A DNA stretch of 64,000 nucleotides from DATHBD01 sp035296325. Lineage in GTDB: Bacteria > Actinomycetota > Actinomycetes > Mycobacteriales > Micromonosporaceae. The notes under the pieces were generated by a model that was given only the letters and a program-made list of their open reading frames with translations, ran no database searches and had not been told where the DNA came from. Location of the stretch: positions 124,001 through 188,000 of the forward strand of contig DATHBD010000070.1 of the NCBI GenBank assembly GCA_035296325.1, read 5' to 3'. The translations under genes and the position numbers were made by a program. Positions 26,421 to 34,980 of this stretch are shown here, in pieces; position 1 is the stretch's first letter, and the number at the start of each line of letters is the position of its first letter.

Positions 26421-27518
26421 TCAGCGGCGGGTGCGGAGATAGAGGAACGCGACCGCGGCGATCACCACGAGCGCCGCCAGCACCGCCGCGACGATCTTCG
26501 GCACGCTGTACGGACGCTCGCCGTACACCTCGCCGGTACGCGCGTTGATCAACACCTGGTACGTCCTGCCGCCGTGCAGGTAGCCGGCGATCCACACCGG
26601 GAGCAGCAGCAACTTGAACATGATCTCGAAATACCGGGTCTGCACCGAGTGCACCTGCTGCACGTCACCGCCGATGTCGCGCGCGCAGTCCGACTCGATC
26701 ACCGGCGCCATCGCGGCCTTCGCCGCAGCCAACCCTGCCTCCGGCTCGATGTCGTACCGCAGCGCGTGGTACCCGGCCAGGTAGTCCGGTCGGTACGGCA
26801 CCGCCTGCTCCAGGGGCCAGGGAGTGAGCTCCCCGAGTTGCTCGTTGCTCACGTGCGTCGTGCCCGGCACCAGGACGTCGTTGAAGTCGCGCGCCACCGT
26901 GCCGCTGGCCGGGTACCACCGGGTGTGCTGGACCTGGCGGGTGCGGGTCTCGCTCTGGCCGTTCACGACCACGCTGTACGTCTCGGTGACCCAGTAGTGC
27001 TCACCGCGCATCCCGGCGTAGTCGGACTCGGTCCCGGCGTCGTACGTCCAGTGCGGCAGGTAGGTCCCCTTGACCTGCTCCACCTCACTGACCTTCTTGA
27101 GGCTGGACGGGGCGAACCACCGTGAGGCCACCCAACCGCGCAGCGCCGTGCGGACCCCCTCGCGATCCACCGCGAACGGCAGCACCGCCTCCGGCGCGAT
27201 CAGTTCCGCCGCGTTGATCTCGGCGACCAACGGTGCGCCGCAGAACTGGCAGCGCTCGGCGATCGCGTCGCTCTCGGTCTGCGCGCCGCAGTTCCGGCAG
27301 ACGAAGACGTGCGCGGCGAGGCTGGCCACCGGCTTGCGGGCCCGAGCCGCCAGCGCGGCGTAGGAGTGCTCCTGGACCGCGCGCTCAGCCGCGGGCACCT
27401 TCTGCTCGTACCCGCAGTACGGGCAGCGCAGCACGTCCGTGCCCGGCGCGTACTCCACCCGGGCACCGCAGCTGGCACAGGGGAACGCGCGGACGGCCGA
27501 GGAGGTCGGCTCGCTCAT
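26421..27518 (-). CDS. Zinc-ribbon membrane protein
   Basis: 365 residues. Two zinc ribbons open the protein (CASC...CPYC and CRNC...CQFC), followed by a large domain with YLPHWTYDAGTESDYAG and RTRQVQHTRWYPASG, and one membrane helix close to the C-terminus (VPKIVAAVLAALVVIAAVAFLYL). This matches a family often annotated as TFIIB-type zinc-ribbon or helicase-like protein, function unknown. ATG start overlaps the stop of the SPFH gene (ATGA), so the two are one translational unit. Confidence 0.82.
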   Translation of the reverse strand: MSEPTSSAVRAFPCASCGARVEYAPGTDVLRCPYCGYEQKVPAAERAVQEHSYAALAARARKPVASLAAHVFVCRNCGAQTESDAIAERCQFCGAPLVAEINAAELIAPEAVLPFAVDREGVRTALRGWVASRWFAPSSLKKVSEVEQVKGTYLPHWTYDAGTESDYAGMRGEHYWVTETYSVVVNGQSETRTRQVQHTRWYPASGTVARDFNDVLVPGTTHVSNEQLGELTPWPLEQAVPYRPDYLAGYHALRYDIEPEAGLAAAKAAMAPVIESDCARDIGGDVQQVHSVQTRYFEIMFKLLLLPVWIAGYLHGGRTYQVLINARTGEVYGERPYSVPKIVAAVLAALVVIAAVAFLYLRTRR

Positions 27519-28624
27519 CCGGGCAGTGGAGGCGGCGTGCTGGCGAGCACCGGTGCCAGCTCCGGCACCTGGCCGGCGGGCGCCCAGGACGCCATGCCCG
27601 CCCGCCACACCAGCGTGGTGGCGGTCAGCGCCCCGGCTCGCGCCTGGCCAGCCAGACCGGCGGCGTCGAACGGCCCGAGCTGCTGGCCGTTGGCACCGAC
27701 GTACCACTGCTCCGGCGCCGGCAACGGTGGCGGACCCGGGGGCTGCCCACCGGCCGCCGGAGCGGAGCCGGCGCCCAGGGCGGCCCCCATCCGCTGACCG
27801 ACCGCCATGCCGAGGCCCAGGCCCAGCCCTTCACCGGCCCCGCCACCCGGGTTCTTCGCCGCGTCCTCGATCGCATTGGCCGTCTGGAACTTCGCGTACT
27901 GGTCGAGGTCCCCGACGATGCCCATCTGGGTGCGCTTGTCCAGCGCCTGCTCGACCTCCGGCGGCACGGAGATGTTCTCGATGATGAAGGTGGGCACCGC
28001 GATGCCCACGGCGGCCAGCTCCTCGGTCAGCACCCCGGCGAGCCGGGTGCCGATCGCGTCCTGATGCGCGGCGAGGTCCAGCAGCGGCACCTGGCCGCTC
28101 CCCAGCGCATTGGCCAGCCGGCCGACGATCAACTGCCGAAGGTACTGCTGCACCTCGTCGGTGCGGAACTGCGGATCGGTGCCGACCAGTTCGCCGAGCA
28201 GCTTCTGCGGGTCCACCACCCGGGCCGCGTAGGCGCCGAACGCCCGCAGCCGCACCATGCCGAACTCGGCGTCCCGGACGATGATCGGGTTCTGGGTGCC
28301 CCACTTCAGGTCGGTGAACTGGCGGGTGTTGACGAAGTACACCTCGGCCTTGAACGGCGAGTCGAAGCCGTACTTCCAGCCGCGCAGGCTGGACAGGATC
28401 GGCACGTTCTGGGTGTGCAGCGTCCACGTCCCCGGAGGGAACGCGTCGGCGATGGTCCCCTCGTTGACGAAGACCGCGACCTGGGACTCGCGGACGATGA
28501 GCTTCGCGCCCATCTTGATCTCGTTGTCGTGCCGGGGGAAGCGCCAGACGATCGTGTCGCGGCTGTCGTCCAGCCACTCGATGATGTCGATGAGCTCGCC
28601 TCGGAGCCGGTCCATCAGTCCCAC
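27515..28624 (-). CDS. SPFH domain protein with C-terminal GYF_2 domain
   Basis: 369 residues. The first about 290 residues are an SPFH (stomatin/flotillin-like, YdjI type) domain (GAKLIVRESQVAVFVNEG, WGTQNPIIVRDAEFG, VPTFIIENISVPPEVEQALDKR), then a Gly-rich region and a GYF_2/DUF4339 module (EQWYVGANGQQLGPFD). It lacks a clear membrane anchor of its own; the coupled zinc-ribbon membrane protein could provide one. GTG start with GGAGG six bases upstream. Role probably membrane-stress related, by analogy. Confidence 0.86.
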   Translation of the reverse strand: MGLMDRLRGELIDIIEWLDDSRDTIVWRFPRHDNEIKMGAKLIVRESQVAVFVNEGTIADAFPPGTWTLHTQNVPILSSLRGWKYGFDSPFKAEVYFVNTRQFTDLKWGTQNPIIVRDAEFGMVRLRAFGAYAARVVDPQKLLGELVGTDPQFRTDEVQQYLRQLIVGRLANALGSGQVPLLDLAAHQDAIGTRLAGVLTEELAAVGIAVPTFIIENISVPPEVEQALDKRTQMGIVGDLDQYAKFQTANAIEDAAKNPGGGAGEGLGLGLGMAVGQRMGAALGAGSAPAAGGQPPGPPPLPAPEQWYVGANGQQLGPFDAAGLAGQARAGALTATTLVWRAGMASWAPAGQVPELAPVLASTPPPLPG

Positions 28625-28748
28625 AGCGATCCTCCCCGACCAGCGCGTGTGGTGCCCGCATCGGCACCTCGGCAGACGATAGCCGGTGTGCCCTACCCAG
28701 GTTGAGGCGGGGAAATCCTGCGATCGTCGGCCGAGCGGTGCGTGGAGG

Positions 28749-29675
28749 TCAGCCCTTGTTGGAGCCGAGGGTGAGGCCGGCAATGAACTGCTTCTGCAGG
28801 ACCAGGAAGACGATGATCGTCGGCAGCGCCACCAGCACCGATCCGGCAGCCAGCAGGTTGTAGTCGACGAAGAACTCGCCCCGCAGGTTGTTCAGCGCGG
28901 TCGTCACCGGCAGCTTGTCACCCGTGGAGATCAGCACGAGCCCGAAGAGGAAGTCGTTGTAGATCCACGTGAACAGCAGCGTGCCGAGCGCGGCCAGCGC
29001 CGGGCGGGTCAGCGGCATGGTGATCCGCCAGTACTGCAGCCACACGCCGGCGCCGTCGACGACCGCCGCTTCGGTGATCTCATGCGGGATGGTGCGCATG
29101 TAGTTGGCCAGCACGAAGACGCAGAACCCGGTCTGGAACGCGATGTGGATGATCACCAGGCCCCAGTACGAGTCGTAGAGGGTCAACGAGTCCGACATCG
29201 CCGCCGGCAGCGGGATGTGCCGGAACGCCTCGTACACCGGAATGATGATCGCCTGTGGCGGCATCAGGTTACCGGCGGTGAAGAGGATCAGAATGGCCGC
29301 GCCCAGCCGGATCCGCAGCCGGCTCACCACGAACGCGACGAGCGAGGCGAGGAACAGCGTGACGAGAACGCCCGGAACCGCGATGATCATCGAGTTCAGG
29401 AAGTACTTGAGCATGCCGCCTTCGGTCCACGCCCGGCTGTAGTAGTCCAGCGACAGGTTGCGCGGCAGCGAGAAGTACCCGTGCTTGGCGGTCTCGCCGT
29501 ATGGGCGCAACGACGCGTAGACGGCCAGGAGCAGCGGAGCCAGCCAGCCCAGCGCGACGATCATCAGGAAGACGTGCAGCACCATGCGCATCGGACGCAC
29601 CCGGCGCTTCTTCGGCTTGATCGGCTCTGCGGGCGCGGCTGCGCGTCCGGCTACCGGCACCGTCGCGGTACTCAT
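28749..29675 (-). CDS. Carbohydrate ABC transporter permease (MalG-like)
   Basis: 308 residues, six membrane helices, with the ATPase loop EAAVVDGAGVWLQYWRITMPL and the C-terminal GLTLGSNKG seen in sugar-importer permeases. ATG overlaps the stop of the partner permease by four bases. Last gene of the three-gene sugar importer operon; no ATPase gene is in the operon, so a shared MsiK-like ATPase elsewhere must power it, as is usual in actinobacteria. Confidence 0.92.
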   Translation of the reverse strand: MSTATVPVAGRAAAPAEPIKPKKRRVRPMRMVLHVFLMIVALGWLAPLLLAVYASLRPYGETAKHGYFSLPRNLSLDYYSRAWTEGGMLKYFLNSMIIAVPGVLVTLFLASLVAFVVSRLRIRLGAAILILFTAGNLMPPQAIIIPVYEAFRHIPLPAAMSDSLTLYDSYWGLVIIHIAFQTGFCVFVLANYMRTIPHEITEAAVVDGAGVWLQYWRITMPLTRPALAALGTLLFTWIYNDFLFGLVLISTGDKLPVTTALNNLRGEFFVDYNLLAAGSVLVALPTIIVFLVLQKQFIAGLTLGSNKG

Positions 29676-30631
29676 GAACGCTCCTCGCGCATGACGCGGC
29701 TCAGGTAGATGACCACGAAGATCATGGAGATCATCAACAGGATGACGGCGATAGCGGAGCCGAAGCCGATCCGGCTGGCCTCGCCGACGATATTGTCGGT
29801 GACCAGCACCGACAACAACTCCAGGCCGTTGCGGCCGCGGTTGATGGCGTAGACGATGTCGAACGCCCGGAGGGCTTCGATCACCGTGATGACCAGCACG
29901 ATGATGTTGATCGGCGTCAGGGTCGGGAAGGTCACCTTCAGGAACGTCTGCACCTCGTTGGCGCCGTCCAGGGCGGCCGACTCCTTGAGCGCCGGATCGA
30001 CCGCCTTGAGCCCGGCCAGGTAGAGCACCATGACGTATCCGACGTGCTTCCACGCCACCGCGACCAGGATCGCCCAGATGTTGAGGTCCGGATCACCCAA
30101 CCAGTCGATCGGGTTCTCGGTGTTCCCCAGCATCCGGTTGAGCGCACCGTAGTCGCGGGAGAGCACGAGCTGCGCGATGAATCCCACGATGGCCAGGGAG
30201 AGCACCACCGGCATGTAGATCGCGCCCTGGTAGAACCGCGTCAACCGGATGCTCTTGTCCAGCAGCACCGCGAAGAACAGGCCGACCGGCGTGGCCAGCA
30301 CGCCCAGGAAGGCAAGCCACAGCAGGTTGTTCTGGACCGCCGGCCAGAACTGCGGGTAGTTGTTGATGATGTTGTCGTAGTTCAGCCAGCCGACGACCTT
30401 GATGTCGCCGATGCCGTTCCACGAGGTGAACGACAGCCCGATCGACGCGAAGGCAGGCGCCCAGATCAGGACGAGGTCGACGATGATCGGGATGCCCAGC
30501 ATCAGGGATACGACGACAAGATCACGGCCACGCAGCCGGGTCAGCCGTTTACGTTTGCCCGGTTTCGGCGCCGCCGTGGAAACGGGCCGGGCGGGAGGTG
30601 CGTCGGCGTGGTCGAGATCGGACAGCGCCAC
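29672..30631 (-). CDS. Carbohydrate ABC transporter permease (MalF-like)
   Basis: 319 residues. Six membrane helices after a basic cytosolic N-terminus; ATPase-contact loop ESAALDGANEVQTFLKVTFP. GTG start with an AAGGG element upstream. The gene is separated from the binding-protein gene by a strong hairpin (30672-30710), which should lower its expression relative to the binding protein. Confidence 0.92.
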   Translation of the reverse strand: MALSDLDHADAPPARPVSTAAPKPGKRKRLTRLRGRDLVVVSLMLGIPIIVDLVLIWAPAFASIGLSFTSWNGIGDIKVVGWLNYDNIINNYPQFWPAVQNNLLWLAFLGVLATPVGLFFAVLLDKSIRLTRFYQGAIYMPVVLSLAIVGFIAQLVLSRDYGALNRMLGNTENPIDWLGDPDLNIWAILVAVAWKHVGYVMVLYLAGLKAVDPALKESAALDGANEVQTFLKVTFPTLTPINIIVLVITVIEALRAFDIVYAINRGRNGLELLSVLVTDNIVGEASRIGFGSAIAVILLMISMIFVVIYLSRVMREERS

Positions 30632-30671
30632 CGAAATGCGCCCTTTCCAGGATCGGGGTTGGTGCTCCAGT

Positions 30672-30710
30672 GCGTTTCGCCGGCCCGTGCGGCACGGGCC
30701 GGCGAAACGC
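30672..30710 (-). terminator. Intra-operon 19-bp perfect hairpin between binding protein and permease genes
   Basis: Arms 30672-30690 and 30692-30710 are perfect complements with a one-base centre. It lies eight bases after the binding-protein stop. A hairpin here commonly works as an attenuating terminator and protects the upstream mRNA, giving excess binding protein over permease; function here inferred. Confidence 0.75.
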
Positions 30711-30717
30711 TCAGCAA

Positions 30718-32067
30718 TCAGGAGGCGAAGATGGTCTTCTTCTGGGCCTCGAGGTTCTTCGTGACCCCGTCGATGTCGTTCGGGTTGTTGATGAAGCTCT
30801 GCAGCGCGGGGATGACCGCGGTGGACGCGAAGTCCGGCCGGGTGTCGCGGTCCAGGAACTGCGAGATGTGCTTGGCCGCGCTGATCAGTTCCACTGCCTT
30901 CTTCTGCAGCGGGGTGTAGCTCGCCGTGTCGGCGTTCTTGTTGGTCGCGATGACGGTCGGGTCCGTCTTCAGGTACAGGTTCTGCGCCTCGGCGCCGGCC
31001 AGGAACTTGAGTAGGTCCTTGGCGCCCGCCTCGTTCTTGACCTTCTTCGACATCATGAAGCCGTCGATCGGCGCCTCGACGGAGTCGATACCGTGCTCGG
31101 AGTTGATCTCCGGGAAGGCGAAGAAGTCCAGGTCCGCCAGGTCCGCCGCCTCGGTGAACTGCTGGCCGACGAACATGCCCAGCACGTACATGCCGCTCTG
31201 CTTGGCCTGCAGCGACTGGGCCGCCTCCTGCCAGGTGCGGCCGTTGGCGCCGGGCTGGTGCAGCGGCATGAGGCCACGCCACGTGTCGAATACCGTCTTG
31301 ACCTTGTTGTCGGTCCAGGCTTCCTTACCCGCCATCAGGTTGACGTGGAAGTCGTAGCCGTTGGTCCGCATGTTGAGGTAGTCGAACGTGCCCATCGCCG
31401 GCCAGCCGTCCTTGTCGGCGAACGCGATCGGGGTCAGGCCGTCCTTCTGCATCTTGGCGCCCAGGGCCTTGAGCTCGTCCAGCGTCTTCGGGACGGCGTA
31501 GCCCTTCTCCTGCCACACGCTCTTGCGGTAGAAGATCGCCCACGGGTAGTTCGTGAAGGGCACGAAGTACTGCTTCTTGTCGTCACCGGTGGATGCGTCC
31601 TTGAACGCCGAGGTGTAGTCGCCCTCGATGTCCTTCCAGACACTGGAGATGTCTCCGGTCAGGCCCTGGGCGGCGAAGAACCGCGCACGGTATCCGGCGA
31701 ACCAGGTGAAGACATCCTGCGGTGCACCCTGCAGGTACCGGTTGATGTTCTCCTGGAACGTGTTGTGGTCGACCGTGTTGACCTCGACGGTGTTCTGCGT
31801 CTTGGTCTTGTAGGCGTCGAAGACGCTCTGGTATGCGGCCTTCGGCTTGGGGTCGGACTGGTTGGAGCCGAAGCTGACCGTCTGCCCGCCGGCGGCCGAG
31901 GACGTGCCGCCCGTCGGGGAATCTGCGTCATCGCCACACCCCGCCAGAAGCGTGGGCAGCGCCAGCGCGCCCGCACCGGCAGCGGCGGCACCGAAGAGTC
32001 GACGCCTGGTGAGCGAGGCGTCTAACGGGCTGGAGGCCGGGGACTGACCGGCGGACGAACGAGCCAT
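30718..32067 (-). CDS. Sugar ABC transporter solute-binding lipoprotein (Tat-type signal)
   Basis: 449 residues. The N-terminus has a twin-arginine motif (TRRRLFGAA) and lipobox LLAGC, then a type I/II extracellular binding fold typical of oligosaccharide binders (VFDAYKTKTQNTVEVNTVDHN, APQDVFTWFAGYRAR, FYRKSVWQEKGY). First gene of the operon, under the promoter at 32141-32169 and divergent from a DeoR-type regulator that is the likely controller. Ligand not determinable. Confidence 0.92.
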   Translation of the reverse strand: MARSSAGQSPASSPLDASLTRRRLFGAAAAGAGALALPTLLAGCGDDADSPTGGTSSAAGGQTVSFGSNQSDPKPKAAYQSVFDAYKTKTQNTVEVNTVDHNTFQENINRYLQGAPQDVFTWFAGYRARFFAAQGLTGDISSVWKDIEGDYTSAFKDASTGDDKKQYFVPFTNYPWAIFYRKSVWQEKGYAVPKTLDELKALGAKMQKDGLTPIAFADKDGWPAMGTFDYLNMRTNGYDFHVNLMAGKEAWTDNKVKTVFDTWRGLMPLHQPGANGRTWQEAAQSLQAKQSGMYVLGMFVGQQFTEAADLADLDFFAFPEINSEHGIDSVEAPIDGFMMSKKVKNEAGAKDLLKFLAGAEAQNLYLKTDPTVIATNKNADTASYTPLQKKAVELISAAKHISQFLDRDTRPDFASTAVIPALQSFINNPNDIDGVTKNLEAQKKTIFAS

Positions 32068-32392
32068 GTGTAACTCCTGCTTCGCAGATCAAAGAGCCAA
32101 CGGGACGGAACAAAAACAAACGGGAACCCTCAAGACGAGGACATTGATCCGATACCGGCGACTTGTCAACGCTCGAAATGGGCACATTGCTACGTTCGTA
32201 CCGTAAAAAACTTGCATTTCGGACGGCTCAGCAAGGGAACCCGCGTAACGATTGGGAAACGAGGAGCCACCGGCCGACATCACACGGCAACAGTTGGGGC
32301 ATTGCAGGCCGGCGTTCGACCGGATGATCGCCGCTGTGTCGAACTGTTGGTCTTTGTTGACTTCTGCCGCCGAAGTTCTGAAGCTGTACGCC
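32068..32392. other. Divergent intergenic region, sugar operon and DeoR regulator
   Basis: 325 bases without a gene. Besides the promoter listed separately, the leader of the binding-protein gene contains a T-rich minus-strand run GTTTGTTTTTGTT (complement of 32110-32122), which could be a DeoR-family operator because these proteins often bind T-rich direct repeats; weak evidence. On the plus strand TTGTTGACTT (near 32354-32363) could be the -35 of the regulator. Confidence 0.4.
32141..32169 (-). promoter_or_regulatory. Sigma-70-type promoter of the sugar ABC operon
   Basis: On the minus strand a perfect TTGACA (32164-32169) is followed after 17 bases by CAATGT (32141-32146), 74 bases before the start codon of the binding protein. 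The -35 is perfect, the -10 poor, which fits a regulated promoter. Confidence 0.55.
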
Positions 32393-33181
32393 ATGCTTGC
32401 TCAGCAGCGCCAGATCGCGATCCTGGACCTCGTCCGTCGCGACGGGGGCGTGCGGGTCAGTCAACTCGTCCGGCAGTTCGGCGTCTCGGACATGACCATC
32501 CGCCGGGACCTGGAGGCGCTCGCCGACCGCGGTCTGGTGGACAAGGTGCACGGCGGAGCCACCGTCTCCGGACCCGGTTCCACCGAGGAGCCCGGCTTCG
32601 AGGCGAAGTCGGTGCGGCAGCAGGCCGAGAAGGCAGCCATCGCGACGCATGCCGCCACGCTCGTGGAGCCGGGAACGGCGGTCGCGCTCTCTGCCGGCAC
32701 CACCACCGCCGCCCTCGCCGCCCGTCTGACCGACGTGCCGGGCCTGACGGTGGTGACCAACTCGATCCCGGTCGCCGAGGCCATGTACCACTCGCGGCGC
32801 ACCGACCAGACCGTCGTGCTGACCGGCGGGGTCCGCACGCCGTCGAACGCGCTCGCCGGCGCGGTCGCTGAGGCCTCGATCAGCACCCTCAACGTCGACG
32901 TGCTCTTCCTCGGCGTGCACGGGATGAGTCCGCGGGCCGGCTTCACCACGCCGAATCTGATCGAGGCGGGCACGAACCGGCTGCTCGTCGCGGCGGCTCG
33001 CCGGCTGGTGGTGCTGGCCGACCACACCAAGTGGGAGATCGTGGGCATCGCCACCATCACGGCTCTGGAGACCGCTGACGTCCTGATCACCGACTCCGGG
33101 CTACCCCCGCAAGCCTGCGACGAGCTCAGCCAGCGGGTCGGCGAGCTGGTCGTCTGCCCGACCCCGGTCGGCCCGGGCTGA
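32393..33181 (+). CDS. DeoR/GlpR family transcriptional regulator
   Basis: 262 residues. N-terminal DeoR helix-turn-helix (RQIAILDLVRRDGGVRVSQLV, FGVSDMTIRRDLEAL, VHGGA) and a C-terminal sugar-phosphate-isomerase-like effector domain (VALSAGTTTAALAARL, DVLFLGVHGMS, VVLADHTKW). It should repress sugar uptake genes and release them on binding a phosphorylated sugar. The divergent sugar ABC operon is the obvious target (inference from position). Confidence 0.9.
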   Translation: MLAQQRQIAILDLVRRDGGVRVSQLVRQFGVSDMTIRRDLEALADRGLVDKVHGGATVSGPGSTEEPGFEAKSVRQQAEKAAIATHAATLVEPGTAVALSAGTTTAALAARLTDVPGLTVVTNSIPVAEAMYHSRRTDQTVVLTGGVRTPSNALAGAVAEASISTLNVDVLFLGVHGMSPRAGFTTPNLIEAGTNRLLVAAARRLVVLADHTKWEIVGIATITALETADVLITDSGLPPQACDELSQRVGELVVCPTPVGPG

Positions 33182-33209
33182 ACGGGGCACGCGCGGCCAT
33201 GGCGCCGGC

Positions 33210-33542
33210 TCAGCCGGCAGGGTCCGGCAGGAAGAGCGCGATGAGGTCGCCGATCTCCCGGTCGGACTCTGCCGGGTGACGGAACCGGCCGGTGGGCTTG
33301 ACCGTGTACTCGTTGCGCCGACCGACCCTGGTGCGCTCGAGGTAACCAGCGGCCTCCAGGTCCGCGACGATCGCCTGCGCTGCCCGCTCGGTTACACCGA
33401 CCATGTCCGCGACATCGCGCAGCCGGACCTTGGGCTGCCGGGCGATCACCAGCAGCACGTGGGCGTGGTTGGTGAGGAAGGTCCAGCTTCGCGCCGGAGC
33501 AGCGTCGCCCGGTGACACAGTGGAGTTCGCGGCCGTCGCCAT
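33210..33542 (-). CDS. Small winged-helix transcriptional regulator
   Basis: 110 residues. A MarR/ArsR-like helix-turn-helix is visible (HVLLVIARQPKVRLRDVADMV, GVTERAAQAIVADLEAAGYL, GRRNEYTV wing). No effector domain beyond it. It is divergent from the carbonic anhydrase gene and the AT-rich 33543-33717 spacer between them may hold its operator, so it may control that gene (inference). Target otherwise unknown. Confidence 0.8.
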   Translation of the reverse strand: MATAANSTVSPGDAAPARSWTFLTNHAHVLLVIARQPKVRLRDVADMVGVTERAAQAIVADLEAAGYLERTRVGRRNEYTVKPTGRFRHPAESDREIGDLIALFLPDPAG

Positions 33543-33717
33543 GGCTTCATCGTACGACCGCGGTTTCGTGTCTCGCGCATCACGCGTCGGCAACGTTGCG
33601 GAAACATGCGATTTCTGGTTCTGGTATTTTTTGACGTGATTTCGATTTCGTGCGATCGTTCCGGATGCGGTGGCCACCGAGTCGCCGCCCCACCCAGCGC
33701 CACCCCGGGAGCGGCTG

Positions 33718-34413
33718 ATGACCCAGGAGCATGCAGGGCGTCCCCGCGGCGGCGCACCGATGAGCCCCCACGACGCGCTGGCTGAGCTGTGCGCGGGGAA
33801 TGACCGCTTCGTCGCCGGGACCAGGATCCATCCCAACCAGGATGCCGAGCGCCGGGCTGCGCTGCTGATCGGGCAGCACCCGTTCGCCGTCATCTTCGGA
33901 TGCTCCGACTCCAGGCTTGCCGCCGAGATCATTTTCGACCGGGGTCTCGGTGACCTCTTCCTTGTGCGTACCGCCGGACACGTCGTCGGGCCCGAGGTGC
34001 TGGGCAGCATCGAGTATGCAGTGACGGTCCTCGATACGCCGCTCGTCGTCGTCCTCGGTCACGACTTCTGCGGGGCGGTGGACGCGGCGAACCAGGCCGT
34101 CACCGCCGGGTCGCATCCGGCCGGGCACCTCGGTGCCGTGGTAGCCGGCATCGCTCCCAGCGTGCACGCGGCCCGCGCCGGCGGCGTCCACGACGTCAAC
34201 GGCATCGTCGATGTCCACATCGACCGCACCGTGCGCCTGCTGCCGGAGCTGTCCGGCCCGCTCGCGGAGGCGATCGCGGACCAGCGGTGCACGGTGGTCG
34301 GCATGTCGTACCAACTCGCGGACGGTCGGGCAAGGATCCTGGAACCGGGCCGGCCGCAACGTTCGTCGCCGGCCGTCGCCGCCGGTCTCGCCGGCACGCC
34401 GGACGTCACCTGA
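33718..34413 (+). CDS. Beta-class carbonic anhydrase
   Basis: 231 residues. The zinc site is complete: CSDSR (Cys and the Asp-Arg pair) and GHDFCGA (His, Cys). It interconverts CO2 and bicarbonate in the cytosol. The ATG is preceded by GGGAG at proper distance; an in-frame GTG at 33670 lacks one. Followed 23 bases later by a small EVE-like gene on the same strand. Confidence 0.92.
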   Translation: MTQEHAGRPRGGAPMSPHDALAELCAGNDRFVAGTRIHPNQDAERRAALLIGQHPFAVIFGCSDSRLAAEIIFDRGLGDLFLVRTAGHVVGPEVLGSIEYAVTVLDTPLVVVLGHDFCGAVDAANQAVTAGSHPAGHLGAVVAGIAPSVHAARAGGVHDVNGIVDVHIDRTVRLLPELSGPLAEAIADQRCTVVGMSYQLADGRARILEPGRPQRSSPAVAAGLAGTPDVT

Positions 34414-34436
34414 CCGGAACGGCAAGGAGATCGGGC

Positions 34437-34919
34437 ATGGCGGGCCGGGTCGTGTCACCCGACAACCTGGGTGCCTGGCTGCTCAAACGCAACGCCGACC
34501 GCAGCGACATCGCGGCCCGGTCCGCCCGGCCCGGTCACATCGACCGGTGGTGTGTCCATCCGAACTACCGCACCGCGCTGATGCGGCCGGGGCAGCGCAT
34601 GATCTTCTGGGCCAGCGGCAGCGGTCGCGGGCACGTGCCCGGCATCTGGGGAGTCGGCTGGATCGTCGGCCCAGCGGCCCACCAGCCGGCGGCGCCGGAT
34701 GACCTCGATCCGCGTCTGCACGTCCCGGTCATGGTGGCTCTCCTCGCGGAGGACCACCGGATCGACCGGGACGCGCTTCGTGCTGACGAGCGGCTGCACG
34801 ATCTCGAGGTGTTCCGCATGCCGCAGGGTTCCAACCCGTCGTTCGTGTCGCTCCCGCAGTTGCGGGTGATCGAGGAGTACATCGCCTGGCCGGACCCGCC
34901 GTCGATGCCACCCGGTTGA
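34437..34919 (+). CDS. EVE/PUA-fold-like small protein
   Basis: 160 residues with an excellent AAGGAG site before the ATG. Segments RPGHIDRWCVHPNYRTALMRPGQRMIF-type and WGVGWIVGP resemble the core strands of the EVE/PUA superfamily that binds modified bases in nucleic acids; the match is by eye and not firm. Likely cotranscribed with carbonic anhydrase. Function unknown. Confidence 0.62.
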   Translation: MAGRVVSPDNLGAWLLKRNADRSDIAARSARPGHIDRWCVHPNYRTALMRPGQRMIFWASGSGRGHVPGIWGVGWIVGPAAHQPAAPDDLDPRLHVPVMVALLAEDHRIDRDALRADERLHDLEVFRMPQGSNPSFVSLPQLRVIEEYIAWPDPPSMPPG

Positions 34920-34980
34920 GCTGCCCCGGCCCTGGGTCAACGTTCCAGGGATCGTGGCGGCCCAACCGGCGTGGCGCTGG

